A DNA stretch of 58,244 bases from Alphaproteobacteria bacterium (GCA_009929265.1 SAAU01000001.1:1-58244); one strand, 5' to 3'. Positions 41,013 to 50,250 are shown, numbered from the stretch's first letter. Notes: generated by a model from the letters alone, not told the origin. Program-made: numbers and translations.

Positions 41013-41711
41013 CTAAGATTCTTTAAGAGAAGTTAAAAGGATATTTAATTGATTTTGAACACTTTTTGGAATTCTAAGGCCTGTTTTAAGGGCGGTTTCC
41101 AATTCAAAAAGGGCTTCTTGTTTTTTATTGTTTTTAATATCAATTAAAGCTTTTAACTCTGCTGCAGAACCATACCAAGAACTTTTTGGAGTCATGAAAG
41201 GCAAAAGAAGGGCTGTAAGCTTTTCGTCGTCCTCTATTCCGATAGCGTTTTGAACATAAAATAAAGTGGCTAAATCTCTTAAAACCTCAGGTGTTTTTTT
41301 GTTAGAAAAGAAAGATTCTAATTGACTTAAAGCTTCTTGTTTTTTCTCTTCCTTCAAAAGTAAAGAAATATCCTGCATTTTAGCAAGAGAAGCATAGGTT
41401 GTTTTTCCTGTCTCAAGCTTTGAAAGAAGAAGATGGGCTTGTTTAGCATCCCCTTTTAAAGAATAGATTTCACTTAAGGCTTGTTCATAAAGATTGGATT
41501 CATTAAGACGAATGTTTTTTGAATAGCTTTTATACCCTTCAAATCCAGCCGTTCCCGCAACAAGAAGAATGGCTGAAAGATAGATTAAAAATCCATATTT
41601 CTTCCAAAGGTTTGCCAAGCGTTCTTTTTGAAGGTCTTCATCCACTTCACGATTTAACATTTCTTGTTGAAGACGTTCCATTTCCTCTTCAGGAGTCAGT
41701 TTATTTTTCAT
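41013..41711 (-). CDS. YfgM-like TPR membrane protein
   Basis: The 232-residue protein has a charged cytoplasmic head (E-E-E-M-E-R-L-Q-Q-E), one membrane segment at about 38-58 (F-L-I-Y-L-S-A-I-L-L-V-A-G) and a periplasmic helical-repeat domain of the TPR_21 type. E. coli YfgM is the ancillary SecYEG subunit that hands proteins to periplasmic chaperones. Its gene there is also beside bamB. Start supported by AAGAGG. Confidence 0.8.
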   Translation of the reverse strand: MKNKLTPEEEMERLQQEMLNREVDEDLQKERLANLWKKYGFLIYLSAILLVAGTAGFEGYKSYSKNIRLNESNLYEQALSEIYSLKGDAKQAHLLLSKLETGKTTYASLAKMQDISLLLKEEKKQEALSQLESFFSNKKTPEVLRDLATLFYVQNAIGIEDDEKLTALLLPFMTPKSSWYGSAAELKALIDIKNNKKQEALFELETALKTGLRIPKSVQNQLNILLTSLKES

Positions 41712-41751
41712 AAAAACCTCTTTTTCAATTTTTTTTCTTAACCTATCAGAT

Positions 41752-42528
41752 TTACTTTGATTTTTCTAGATATTTTTTTGTAAAACGTCGAAAGATGAAA
41801 TTTAAAAGAACACTTGGCATAAAAGAACGAAGCCAAACAAAAAAGGTCAATGTTTTTGGGAAAGAGAGAAGCACTTTTTTCTTTTCAATGGCGCGTTTTA
41901 TAATTTTAGCTGCTTTTTCACTTTTCATCATAAAAGGCATAGGGAATCGATTCGTTTCAGTTAAGGGGGTTTCGATGAACCCAGGACAAACAGTTGTCAC
42001 GTCAATATTATCCAAAAAGAGACTTTGTGAAAGGCCTTCTCCCCAAGATTTTATGAAGGCTTTACTTGCACTATAGGCAGGAGCTTGGGGGATAAATCTA
42101 TAGCCTGCTAAGGAGCTGATTAAAACAAGATGCCCGTATTTTTGCTTTTTCATTTCATAAATGGCCGGTAGAATCGTATTAACAACCCCATTTATGTTCG
42201 TTGTGAAAACCGTTCGAATATCATCTGTTTCCTCTTTTTTACGGAGAATATTTGAAGAAACCCCCGCATTTGCTATCACAATATCTAACGGTTTTAAAGC
42301 GGCTGCGTCCATGATAATGGTTTCCATATCAAATGGATCACGGACATCGGCAACTTTAATATAAACTGTGGCGCCTTTTTCTTCTGCTAAACTTTTTGTT
42401 TGAGAAAGTCTATCTTTATTTCTTCCTGTTAAAAAGAGGGTGTTTCCTTTCTCAGCATAAGCAAGAGCAAGGGATTTCCCTAATCCACTGCTGGCTCCTG
42501 TGATGACAACCGTTAAGGCCTTTTTCAT
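41752..42528 (-). CDS. Short-chain dehydrogenase/reductase
   Basis: The 258-residue SDR enzyme has the nucleotide-binding G-A-S-S-G-L-G at 11-17, N-A-G-V near 87-90, S138/S139, and Y152-S-A-S-K156 as catalytic Tyr/Lys. The C-terminal region has a hydrophobic stretch (residues 225-245). This suggests membrane association, as in some lipid-metabolising SDRs. The substrate cannot be named. AAGGAG precedes the start. Confidence 0.88.
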   Translation of the reverse strand: MKKALTVVITGASSGLGKSLALAYAEKGNTLFLTGRNKDRLSQTKSLAEEKGATVYIKVADVRDPFDMETIIMDAAALKPLDIVIANAGVSSNILRKKEETDDIRTVFTTNINGVVNTILPAIYEMKKQKYGHLVLISSLAGYRFIPQAPAYSASKAFIKSWGEGLSQSLFLDNIDVTTVCPGFIETPLTETNRFPMPFMMKSEKAAKIIKRAIEKKKVLLSFPKTLTFFVWLRSFMPSVLLNFIFRRFTKKYLEKSK

Positions 42529-42555
42529 TTTTTTCTCCTTTTTTTAAAAAAGCTA

Positions 42556-42583
42556 TTGACGATTTAAAATAGATGAGTATATT
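42556..42583 (+). promoter_or_regulatory. Promoter of tRNA-Leu
   Basis: TTGACG (42556-42561) and TATATT (42578-42583) are 16 bases apart; the tRNA starts 21 bases later. Confidence 0.55.
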
Positions 42584-42604
42584 GTCTTTGTCTAGATTAA
42601 AAAA

Positions 42605-42691
42605 GCCCCTGTGGCGAAATTGGTAGACGCGATAGACTCAAAATCTATTGATGGTAACATCGTACTGGTTCAAGTCCGGTCAGGGGCACCA
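42605..42691 (+). tRNA. tRNA-Leu (anticodon CAA)
   Basis: The 87-nt class II tRNA has acceptor GCCCCTG / CAGGGGC, anticodon stem ATAGA/TCTAT with loop CTCAAAA (anticodon CAA, decoding TTG), the long variable arm TGATGGTAACATCG, and encoded CCA. Confidence 0.95.
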
Positions 42692-42709
42692 ATTTCAAAT
42701 TCTTAAAAT

Positions 42710-42736
42710 GAAGAGATTTTTTCTCTTCTTTTTTTA
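42710..42736 (+). terminator. Terminator of tRNA-Leu
   Basis: The stem GAAGAGA / TCTCTTC is followed by eight T. Confidence 0.85.
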
Positions 42737-42772
42737 TGCCTCTTTAATGAGTAAAAAAAATTTATAAAATAT

Positions 42773-42800
42773 TTGACAAAATATATAAACTTGTTAATCT
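42773..42800 (+). promoter_or_regulatory. Promoter of the 42836 orphan gene
   Basis: TTGACA (42773-42778) and TAATCT (42795-42800) are 16 bases apart, close to the gene start with a strong AAGGAGG ribosome site (42823-42829). Confidence 0.55.
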
Positions 42801-42835
42801 ATAAAAAAGATAGATTAAAATAAGGAGGTTTTGTC

Positions 42836-43717
42836 ATGGGAAATAAAGTAGAGGATGCTTTTTATGAGCTCTTTCATTTGAATATTCCTCAAGATAAAAT
42901 CCTTTTAGAAAAATATTTAACAGAACTTTCTCCTGATTCCAAAAAACCAGAACGGGCGCAGCTTTTTTATAAGACTCTTAAGGAAAAAATTTCTCCAAAA
43001 AAGGACATCACTTTCGAAATTAAAAAGCTCTTAAAGCAAGAGTTTGGAAATGAAATAACTTATAGCCTTTTAAGTGCTCTTTATAAATCAAGAGATATAG
43101 AATCAGCTAAAATTAAAGAAGAAGTTTTTTCAAATTCATCTATAGAAAATCAAGAAGAAATTTGCTTATACATTTATCAAAAAGAACAGGCTTTTATTCA
43201 AAAAACAGAAGACGAATTTAACGAAATAGCAGGGCTTAGATACTATGCTGAGCCTTCCTTTTCTTTAAAAGGGTTTATTAAAATGGGGTTTTTTAAAAAA
43301 GAAGATATTTCTTATTTAAATAAATCTGAAAAGCTTTTACTTCTAAAGAATTGTCAAGAAAATGTTGAGTTTTTCCAATTAGGAATTGAACGAAAAAACG
43401 CAATAAAATACCATCCAAATATATCAATTGGAGGGAATTATGAAGGATATTTTGTTGGCGATTCTATTGGCAATAATGAAGGCGAAAAAAAGGATATTAA
43501 AGAGATGCTGTCAAAATGGCACATTTTCCTTGTAGATAAAAATGTAAATATCTCTAAAATTAAAGAATCGACATCTCCCGTTGATTATATAAGAAGTCGT
43601 GGACTTTTTAAGAAAGATTTAAATAAGAAATATAAAATTTTTCCTGTTCAAGAAAAGCCAAAAGAGGAGATAAAAAATCAGCAATCTTTTAGGCACTCTA
43701 TTTATTCTTTAGGCTAA
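42836..43717 (+). CDS. Orphan protein of unknown function
   Basis: I recognise no family in this 293-residue protein. It is charged, rich in Lys, Glu and Ile, without a signal peptide or membrane segment. Its first half is helical. A middle segment with I-S-I-G-G-N-Y-E-G-Y-F-V-G-D-S-I-G-N-N sits among beta-like residues near 208-226. The C-terminal tail is polar. It has a good promoter and a near-perfect Shine-Dalgarno site, so it is probably well expressed. Its stop overlaps the stop of the convergent MBL gene by 4 bases. Confidence 0.6.
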   Translation: MGNKVEDAFYELFHLNIPQDKILLEKYLTELSPDSKKPERAQLFYKTLKEKISPKKDITFEIKKLLKQEFGNEITYSLLSALYKSRDIESAKIKEEVFSNSSIENQEEICLYIYQKEQAFIQKTEDEFNEIAGLRYYAEPSFSLKGFIKMGFFKKEDISYLNKSEKLLLLKNCQENVEFFQLGIERKNAIKYHPNISIGGNYEGYFVGDSIGNNEGEKKDIKEMLSKWHIFLVDKNVNISKIKESTSPVDYIRSRGLFKKDLNKKYKIFPVQEKPKEEIKNQQSFRHSIYSLG

Positions 43718-44487
43718 ACTTCAAATTCCATCCCATCATAGGCAGGGCGGATATGTGAGGGCAACTCTTTAACCAAAGTATCATAATCCATTTTATAGCC
43801 CATATGCGTCAAATAAGCGCGTTCAACTTGAAGCTTATCAATCCAATAGAGAGCTTTTTCCAAAGTTAAGTGATTGTTAATGCTTTTCTTTTTCCCTTTG
43901 CAATCCAAAACGAGGGTTTTAACCCCTAAAAGGGCTTCAAAGGCCTCTGGTGTAATGTCGCTGAGATCCGTATTATACGAAAAATCACCGATTCGATATC
44001 CTAAACTACTAAAATTAGGGCCATGAGGATGTTTTATAGGCAGGATTTCTATTCCATTTGTTGTAAAGGGCTTAAACGGTTGAATGATGTGCGGCATTAA
44101 ATGTAAGAGCCATCTTGTATCATCAGAATAAGGACTAAATGTGTAAGAAAATAGGCGATGAAGCGTTTGCATGGTGCCTTGATCTGTATAAATATCTAAA
44201 GGTTTTCCAGATTTAAAGGTGAAACCCCGTAAATCCTCTGTTCCAAGGATATGATCCGCATGCGCATGTGTATATAAAACAGAATCAATTTTTTTTGTTC
44301 CTGCTTTTAGAAGTTGTAGTCGTAATTCTTGAGGGGCATCAATTAAAAGAGTTTTGTCGTCTTTTTGAATGAGAATGCCACTACGCGTTCTTCTGTTTTT
44401 TTCATTATTAGGGTCGCATTTTCCCCAGCCTTTACAAATAACAGGGACCCCAGAAGAACTGCCGCATCCTAAAATTCTAATCTTCAT
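43714..44487 (-). CDS. Metallo-beta-lactamase-fold hydrolase (PhnP-like)
   Basis: The 257-residue protein has the MBL metal motif T-H-A-H-A-D-H (H74, H76, D78, H79). It begins I-R-I-L-G-C-G-S-S-S-G-V-P, the mark of the PhnP/RNase Z-like phosphodiesterase subgroup. D-T/N-T-D-L-S-D later supplies another ligand. The usual neighbour is TatD, as here; the substrate is probably a cyclic phosphate or nucleic-acid end. I choose the ATG at 44487 with AAGGAA upstream; an earlier start at 44508 would overlap tatD by more. The gene overlaps the tatD end by 11 bases. Confidence 0.85.
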   Translation of the reverse strand: MKIRILGCGSSSGVPVICKGWGKCDPNNEKNRRTRSGILIQKDDKTLLIDAPQELRLQLLKAGTKKIDSVLYTHAHADHILGTEDLRGFTFKSGKPLDIYTDQGTMQTLHRLFSYTFSPYSDDTRWLLHLMPHIIQPFKPFTTNGIEILPIKHPHGPNFSSLGYRIGDFSYNTDLSDITPEAFEALLGVKTLVLDCKGKKKSINNHLTLEKALYWIDKLQVERAYLTHMGYKMDYDTLVKELPSHIRPAYDGMEFEV

Positions 44488-45256
44488 TAAAATTTCCTTT
44501 TCCACCAAAGAGGGTTTTGAAATTTTGAAAGATGATATCTTCTAACTCTTCCTCTTTAATATTCTTTAATTCTGCTATTTTTTTGAAAATTTCAACCACA
44601 TAAGAGGGTTCGTTTTGCTTTCCCCTATAAGGAACAGGGGCTAAATAAGGCGAATCTGTTTCTGAAAGAATTTTATCTAAGGGAACTTCTTTGACAATTT
44701 CTCGCAAAGTATCTGATTTTTTGAACGTTATCATGCCAGAAAAAGAAAAATAAAACCCAAGTTCTGAGAGTTCTTGCATCATTCGATAAGAGGAATTGAA
44801 GCTATGTAAAAGGCATTTAAAAGGCTTTATTTTATACGATTCTTTCAAAATCGAAAGGGTATCGTCATCAGCCTCCCTCGTATGGACAATAACGGGAAGA
44901 TTCTTTTTTTGTGCAATTTCAATATGGCGAAAAAACGCCTTTTTTTGAATCTCTTTTGGGGCAAAATTATAATGATAATCAAGCCCTGTTTCTCCAACGG
45001 CCAAAATTTTAGGATGGGAAAAAATCCCTTCAAATTCATCTGAAACCCAAGTTTTATCCTTTTCAACAGAGTGAGGATGAATTGCAAAGGCTCCATAAAG
45101 GCTTGAATAAGTCTCTAACGCTCCCAAAAGAGGGGCCAAATCAAGACTTTCTGTCCCGATATTAAGCATGAGCCCAACATTTCTTTTTTGTGCTCGACGG
45201 ATAATTTCGGGAAGGTTATCATTAAATTCTAAGTGACAATGTGAATCTATAATCAT
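44477..45256 (-). CDS. tatD: TatD-family metal-dependent DNase
   Basis: The 259-residue TIM-barrel hydrolase has D-S-H-C-H-L (H6, H8), G-E-T-G-L-D-Y near 92-98, P-V-I-V-H-T-R-E, L-L-H-S-F and E-T-D-S-P-Y-L, all family metal sites. TatD proteins are 3'-5' exonucleases or deoxyribonuclease-like. In many alphaproteobacteria metG lies between holB and tatD; here only 49 bases separate them. Confidence 0.93.
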   Translation of the reverse strand: MIIDSHCHLEFNDNLPEIIRRAQKRNVGLMLNIGTESLDLAPLLGALETYSSLYGAFAIHPHSVEKDKTWVSDEFEGIFSHPKILAVGETGLDYHYNFAPKEIQKKAFFRHIEIAQKKNLPVIVHTREADDDTLSILKESYKIKPFKCLLHSFNSSYRMMQELSELGFYFSFSGMITFKKSDTLREIVKEVPLDKILSETDSPYLAPVPYRGKQNEPSYVVEIFKKIAELKNIKEEELEDIIFQNFKTLFGGKGNFNED

Positions 45257-45305
45257 TATTTCTTTTGGCCTTTTTTTGTTTTGTTTACCTTGTCTATTAC
45301 AATTT

Positions 45306-46214
45306 CTAATTTATAAAATCAACCAGTATATTAAAGAGAATTTGACTTTTATCCAAATAAAGAGCTTTTGTTTGGGCTATCTTTTGTGTAAAAGTGTTCA
45401 TTTTTTCGATATAAGAAGGGTCTTCTTTGCTTTTTTCAAGGAAAGCATACATTAAAACGGTGCAAAAAATGGAAAAAGAATCGTCATCTTTGGCCGCTTT
45501 TTCCGTAAGAGAAAGTATTTTTTCCAAAGGCGTTTTGTTTTCTAAAATTTCAAGAATTTCCCCGTAAAAATCAAGGCCTCCTTGTGTATAAATTTTTTCA
45601 ATTTCGGATTTTTTGTAGTCGCCCATTTTCATTAAAAGAGGTTGGACATTTTCGGGGATACTCTCTTTTAAAGCCGCTTCTAAGTCTTCAAGAGAAGAGG
45701 GATGAAGGCGTAAAATTCGACACCGTGAAATAATAGTCGGAAGAAGTTTTGCCCTGTTGTCACACAAAAGGAAAAAGAGGGTCTTAGAAGGGGGGTCTTC
45801 CAGCATTTTTAAAAGAGCATTTTGGGCTTTTTCATTTAAATCATCGGCCCTGTCTATCACAAGAATGCGGTAGGTTTCCGAATCTGTTGTTGTTGATACA
45901 AAGCGAGAAATATCTCGAATGCTCTCAACGGGGATTTCTGATTTATATTTAAGAGAATCCACAACTTTATCGGTTATTTTGGCCTTTGAGATAGCCTTTG
46001 CAAAATCATTTTTCGACGTATCTGTTAGCGGTTTTTTTATCCATTTAACAGAAGGAAGATAGCCTGTAAAATCATCCTCTTTTTTAAATAAACGATTGAT
46101 AAAGTGTTGAATAATAATAGATTTATCTTCTGTTTCTTCTCCCGTAATCAACCAAGAGCCATCTAAGATGCCTTTTTGTTTATATAAGAAAAGTTTTTCG
46201 ATAACATCAGACAT
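45306..46214 (-). CDS. holB: DNA polymerase III delta-prime subunit
   Basis: This 302-residue clamp-loader subunit is recognised by its context after tmk and by S-R-C-R-I-L-R-L (SRC motif), I-L-V-I-D-R-A-D-D-L (Walker B-like) and A-Q-N-A-L-L-K-M-L-E-D-P-P. Walker A is degenerate (G-E-E-T-E-D-K-S), as delta-prime does not need ATP. The zinc finger cysteines of E. coli HolB are missing. The ATG at 46214 overlaps the end of tmk by 8 bases. Confidence 0.88.
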   Translation of the reverse strand: MSDVIEKLFLYKQKGILDGSWLITGEETEDKSIIIQHFINRLFKKEDDFTGYLPSVKWIKKPLTDTSKNDFAKAISKAKITDKVVDSLKYKSEIPVESIRDISRFVSTTTDSETYRILVIDRADDLNEKAQNALLKMLEDPPSKTLFFLLCDNRAKLLPTIISRCRILRLHPSSLEDLEAALKESIPENVQPLLMKMGDYKKSEIEKIYTQGGLDFYGEILEILENKTPLEKILSLTEKAAKDDDSFSIFCTVLMYAFLEKSKEDPSYIEKMNTFTQKIAQTKALYLDKSQILFNILVDFIN

Positions 46215-46842
46215 CAAAACGTTCCTTTAAATGAGAAATCATATCTTCAAAAACGACATCCTCTGTTTGAGAGGCGTCAACCACAAAACATCTGTCTGTT
46301 TCTTTTTTTGCAATTTCCAAATAAGTTTTTCTTAAATCTTGATGAAATTTTAAAGGCTTTGATTCAAATCTATCTTTAATGCCTGCGCGTTTAAGAGCGC
46401 GCTCTAGTCCAACTTCAACAGGTAAGTCCAAAATAAAGGTTAAATCAGGCTTAAAATCGCCTGCAATAAGCCTGTAAAGAGAATCGATATCTTTTAAGGA
46501 TAAAGTGTCTTTCTTAGCTCCAGCGCCTTGATACGCCCTTGTAGAGTCCTGAAATCTATCGCAAACAATCCATTTCCCTTCTTTCAAAGCAGGGAAAATT
46601 GTTTTGACAAGATGATCCCGTCGTGCGGCCATAAAAAGGAGCGTTTCTGAAAAACTATCCCATTTTCCCGAATCCCCACTTTTAAGAAGAGTTCTGATTT
46701 CTTCAGCGCCTAGAGATCCCCCTGGTTCTCGGGTCAAAATAACCTCTTTCCCTTTTTCCTTTAGAAAAGCAGTGAGGCGTTTAGCTTGGGTTGATTTTCC
46801 GCCCCCATCTGGGCCTTCAATCGTAATGAAATATCCGTTCAT
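46207..46842 (-). CDS. tmk: Thymidylate kinase
   Basis: The 211-residue enzyme phosphorylates dTMP to dTDP. It has the P-loop E-G-P-D-G-G-G-K-S-T at 9-18, L-T-R-E-P-G-G, and D-R-F-Q-D-S-T-R-A-Y-Q-G. The ATG at 46842 follows AGGAA; the earlier one at 46860 is less likely. It is 24 bases after dacC and overlaps holB. Confidence 0.96.
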   Translation of the reverse strand: MNGYFITIEGPDGGGKSTQAKRLTAFLKEKGKEVILTREPGGSLGAEEIRTLLKSGDSGKWDSFSETLLFMAARRDHLVKTIFPALKEGKWIVCDRFQDSTRAYQGAGAKKDTLSLKDIDSLYRLIAGDFKPDLTFILDLPVEVGLERALKRAGIKDRFESKPLKFHQDLRKTYLEIAKKETDRCFVVDASQTEDVVFEDMISHLKERFDV

Positions 46843-46866
46843 AAAAAAATTCCTATCCATTAAAAT

Positions 46867-48018
46867 TTAGTAGAGAAAAGAAAGAAGATGTTTTATAGCA
46901 AAAATAAGTTTTCCAATATATCTTACGCGTTCAACGGATTCTTTTGCAACAATAGGGTAAGTTTTATCTTCTTCATCAGGAAGAGAAAAAGTGATTTTCC
47001 CCAATTCCTGGCCTTTTTTAATAGGGGCTTCAACAACAGAAGGGTATGTGACAGTTGCTTTTAATTTTGAACGTTTGCTTTTTGGTAAAGTCAGTTTGAT
47101 TTCTTGAGGCACAATGGCTTTAACCGTATCCGTTTTTCCAAGCCAAACAGGGAGGGTTTCAATCTCTTGCCCTTTTTCAAGAAGCGTATAATTGTCAAAG
47201 TAATTTAATCCCCAGTTTAAGAAACGTTTTGATTCAACGGCTCTTGCCTTCATACTTTTAAGGCCGTTTAGAACGAAGACAATACGTCTGACTTTATTAT
47301 CTGGATCAACAGCAGAGGCAACTAGACCATAGCCAGAAGCAGAAGTATGCCCCGTTTTAAGACCATCTGCCTTTGGATTTGAATATAAAAGAGGGTTGCG
47401 ATTGCCTTGTTTAATTTTGTTATAGGTAAAGCTTTTTTCTGAGTAAATTTCATAATATTTTGGGAATTTTCGAATTAAAACAGAGGCCAAATGTGTTAAG
47501 TCTTCCGCACTCATCAAATGCCCTTTTTCGGGAAGGCCTGTTGCGTTTTTAAAACTGGAATGCTTTAGGCCGATTTCAGAGGCTTTTTCATTCATAAGAT
47601 CTGCAAAATATTTTTCAGATCCAGAAATATTTTCTGCCGCTACAATACAGGCGTCATTTCCAGATTGAACAATAATCCCTCTTAATAAGTCTTTGATTTT
47701 AACCTTTTGATGAGGAATTAAAAACATCGTGGAACTGCCGCTTTTATGGCCGCCTTTTTTCCAAGCATTTGTGCTGACGGTAAAAGAGTCTTCCAAATTA
47801 AGCTCATTATTCTTTAATTTCGAAAAGATGATATAAGCGGTCATCAATTTACTCATAGAAGCAGGGGGCATAGCTTCATCGCCCCGTTTATTATAAAGAA
47901 CCGTTCCTGTATCAAAATCAATCATATAGGCAAATTTGGCTTCTGTATTAAAGTCTGCAAAAGAGGCGTTTACAAAAAGAGTGACGATTGAAAGTGAGGT
48001 TAAAAGTAGTTTTTTCAT
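46867..48018 (-). CDS. dacC: D-alanyl-D-alanine carboxypeptidase (PBP5/6 family)
   Basis: The 383-residue periplasmic enzyme trims the terminal D-alanine of peptidoglycan peptides. Signal peptide 1-21 is followed by S54-M-S-K57, S119-G-N and K221-T-G. A C-terminal beta-rich PBP5 domain and an amphipathic membrane helix (R-V-R-Y-I-G-K-L-I-F-A-I-K-H-L-L) complete the usual architecture. rlpA and mltB precede it in the same operon. Confidence 0.95.
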   Translation of the reverse strand: MKKLLLTSLSIVTLFVNASFADFNTEAKFAYMIDFDTGTVLYNKRGDEAMPPASMSKLMTAYIIFSKLKNNELNLEDSFTVSTNAWKKGGHKSGSSTMFLIPHQKVKIKDLLRGIIVQSGNDACIVAAENISGSEKYFADLMNEKASEIGLKHSSFKNATGLPEKGHLMSAEDLTHLASVLIRKFPKYYEIYSEKSFTYNKIKQGNRNPLLYSNPKADGLKTGHTSASGYGLVASAVDPDNKVRRIVFVLNGLKSMKARAVESKRFLNWGLNYFDNYTLLEKGQEIETLPVWLGKTDTVKAIVPQEIKLTLPKSKRSKLKATVTYPSVVEAPIKKGQELGKITFSLPDEEDKTYPIVAKESVERVRYIGKLIFAIKHLLSFLY

Positions 48019-48051
48019 AATAAATTCCTGTGAGTGTTATATTTAAGCTTT

Positions 48052-48897
48052 TTAGTATGTAAATTCTTGAACAAGTTGAGAAGAAAATCCTTCGCTTTTA
48101 AGTTTATCTAAAGTTGGAATAGCTTTTTCAGCAGAAGGGAAAGGCCCCAAACGGACACGGAAAAAATCCTTATCCTTTACCTTTATTTTATAAATAACGA
48201 TATTGCCTTTTTCTTTCAAAGAATTTGCAAACGTTTCGGCGTTTTTAGGGCTGCTAAACGAGGCCATTTGAATATAAATTCCTTGAGGACATGTTGTGCT
48301 GATTTTTGAAGGAAGCGCCTCTCCATAAACGATAGGGGCCATGGGCTTTTCTTCCACTTTATTATCTTTAGGGGTGTAAATGGGTTCCTCATAAGATAAG
48401 GATACATTTGTCCCTCGATGTCCTTTTGAAAGAAGGTAGGCTTTTAGCTCTTTACTTTCTTTTTCCATCAATTCAACTCGCACTTTTGTTGTGCCTTTTC
48501 GATGAAAGCCCAAGATTTTAGCTGCTTTTTTGGAAACATCAATAATTCTGTTTTTAACAAAAGGGCCCCTATCATTCACACGAAGAACGAGCGATTTTCC
48601 GTTTTCTAAATTGGTCACTTTCACAATAGAGGGAAGGGGAAGTGTTCTGTGAGCTGCCGTTAACGCATACATATCATAGGTTTCCCCATTTGCCGTTTTT
48701 CCGGCATGAAAATCGGGACCATACCAAGACGAAATCCCTTCTTCTTTATAAGAATAGTCTTCCTTTGGATAGTAAGTTGTTCCGTTAATTTCGTAAGGCG
48801 TTCCAATTTTATAGATGCCAGGGGTTTTAAGAGGGGTCGTTGAACAGTTTGAAAGTCCCAAAAGTAGACCGGTTAAAAGTAAGGCTTTAAGTTTCAT
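48052..48897 (-). CDS. rlpA: RlpA septal lipoprotein with SPOR domain
   Basis: The 281-residue lipoprotein (G-L-S-N-C, Cys about 18) has the double-psi beta-barrel domain with G-I-S-S-W-Y-G-P-D-F-H-G/A-K-T-A-N-G-E-x-Y and the D-R-G-P-F segment. The C-terminal SPOR domain (about 205-280, F-F-R-V-R-L-G-P-F) binds denuded glycan at division sites. RlpA can be a lytic transglycosylase cleaving such glycan. Its ATG overlaps the stop of mltB. Confidence 0.93.
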   Translation of the reverse strand: MKLKALLLTGLLLGLSNCSTTPLKTPGIYKIGTPYEINGTTYYPKEDYSYKEEGISSWYGPDFHAGKTANGETYDMYALTAAHRTLPLPSIVKVTNLENGKSLVLRVNDRGPFVKNRIIDVSKKAAKILGFHRKGTTKVRVELMEKESKELKAYLLSKGHRGTNVSLSYEEPIYTPKDNKVEEKPMAPIVYGEALPSKISTTCPQGIYIQMASFSSPKNAETFANSLKEKGNIVIYKIKVKDKDFFRVRLGPFPSAEKAIPTLDKLKSEGFSSQLVQEFTY

Positions 48898-50084
48898 ATG
48901 TTTCCCTTTTTATCTGCCTTTTTCAAGGCCAAAATCCATTCTGCTGGACGTCCTGTTTTCTTATAAAAGCGCAAGATAGCTTTTCTTGTGAGCGGTCCAA
49001 AAACGCCATCAATCTTTCCTTTATAAAAAAGATGCTTTTTCAAATATGTTTGAAGAAGTATAACGTCTTCTTTCTTGAAATTATAGCCTTTTTTTGAAAA
49101 ATTATTTTTAAAAGAAGAAAGTGAAGTTTCTTTTTTGAAAGCATCAGAAAGGAATCCCACGGCTAGAGCATAATAATTTGAATTGTTCCAACGCTTTATA
49201 ACAAAGAAATTTTTGTAAACAAGATAGGTTTTATTGCCATATCCATTTGGAAAAAGGAGGGTGGCTTTCATATCAAGTTCTTTTTTTGAAAAAGAAACGG
49301 TTTTGAGGAAACCTTTATCTTGCCAATCTTTCAAAGAAAGGGTCATTGATTTTGGAAGGGCTCTGTAGTCAAAATGAGCGGGAAGATTGACTCGTCGTCC
49401 CCATCTATAGCCTCGTTTCCACCCCATTTTTGAAAGGTAATTTGCCGCAGAATGAAAGGCGTCCATTTTGTTATTGACCAGATCAATCTTTCCATCATTA
49501 TTGCCATCAACGGCATAAGAAGCATAGGTTGAGGGCATAAATTGAAAATGTCCAAATGCCCCAGCCCAAGACCCTGTTATTCCGGAAGAATTTTCTTTTT
49601 CAAGCATTTGGAGATAAGTTAAAAGTTCTTTTGTGAAGAATTTTTCACGGCGCCCTTCATAGGAAAGGGTGGCAAGAGCGCTGCCAATATCAATGTGCCC
49701 TTTTATCCGGCCATAATTTGTCTCAAGGCCCCAAAAGGCAACTAAAACTTCTGCTGGAATTCCATATTTTTGCGTGATTTTCTTTAAGAAAACATCTTCA
49801 GATTTTAAGATTTCTTTTCCCTTTTGAATACGGGAAAGGTTAATGACTTTTGAGATATAGTCTTCAAAAGAAAGAATCCGTTCAGGTTGATTTTTATCTA
49901 ATTGAACAACAAAATCAAGAAAGGTGAGTTTGTTTAAAACCGTATCCAAAAAAACGGGAGAAATGTTTTGGTTAAGAGCTCTTGTCCTAAAATTATTTTT
50001 CCAATTATCAAAGGTTTTCGCCTCTAAAGAAGGGGAGATAAGAAGGGGGAGTAACGTGATAAAAGCTATGAGAATTCGTTTCAT
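48894..50084 (-). CDS. mltB: MltB-like lytic murein transglycosylase
   Basis: The 396-residue protein has a signal peptide (1-22). The SLT domain's catalytic glutamate is E121 in F-W-G-L-E-T-N-Y-G, followed by G-A-F-G-H-F-Q-F-M-P-S-T-Y. A C-terminal peptidoglycan-binding domain is at 325-390 (G-K-I-D-G-V-F-G-P-L-T-R-K-A-I). It cuts peptidoglycan glycan chains in the periplasm and opens the operon mltB-rlpA-dacC-tmk-holB-tatD-MBL. AAGGAAA is upstream. Confidence 0.93.
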   Translation of the reverse strand: MKRILIAFITLLPLLISPSLEAKTFDNWKNNFRTRALNQNISPVFLDTVLNKLTFLDFVVQLDKNQPERILSFEDYISKVINLSRIQKGKEILKSEDVFLKKITQKYGIPAEVLVAFWGLETNYGRIKGHIDIGSALATLSYEGRREKFFTKELLTYLQMLEKENSSGITGSWAGAFGHFQFMPSTYASYAVDGNNDGKIDLVNNKMDAFHSAANYLSKMGWKRGYRWGRRVNLPAHFDYRALPKSMTLSLKDWQDKGFLKTVSFSKKELDMKATLLFPNGYGNKTYLVYKNFFVIKRWNNSNYYALAVGFLSDAFKKETSLSSFKNNFSKKGYNFKKEDVILLQTYLKKHLFYKGKIDGVFGPLTRKAILRFYKKTGRPAEWILALKKADKKGNI

Positions 50085-50250
50085 TTTTCCTTTCCTTAAT
50101 CTTTGTTTATCATATCGTTTTTAAGAGAAATTTAAAGTTTTTTTTCTGTTTTATTTTACGCGGAATATTTGATAATTTGAAAGATAGCTATAAGGAGGGG
50201 GAAAGTCTTTAGCGCACGCATTTTTTAAGTTGCTCTTTTTTCGAAAGTAG

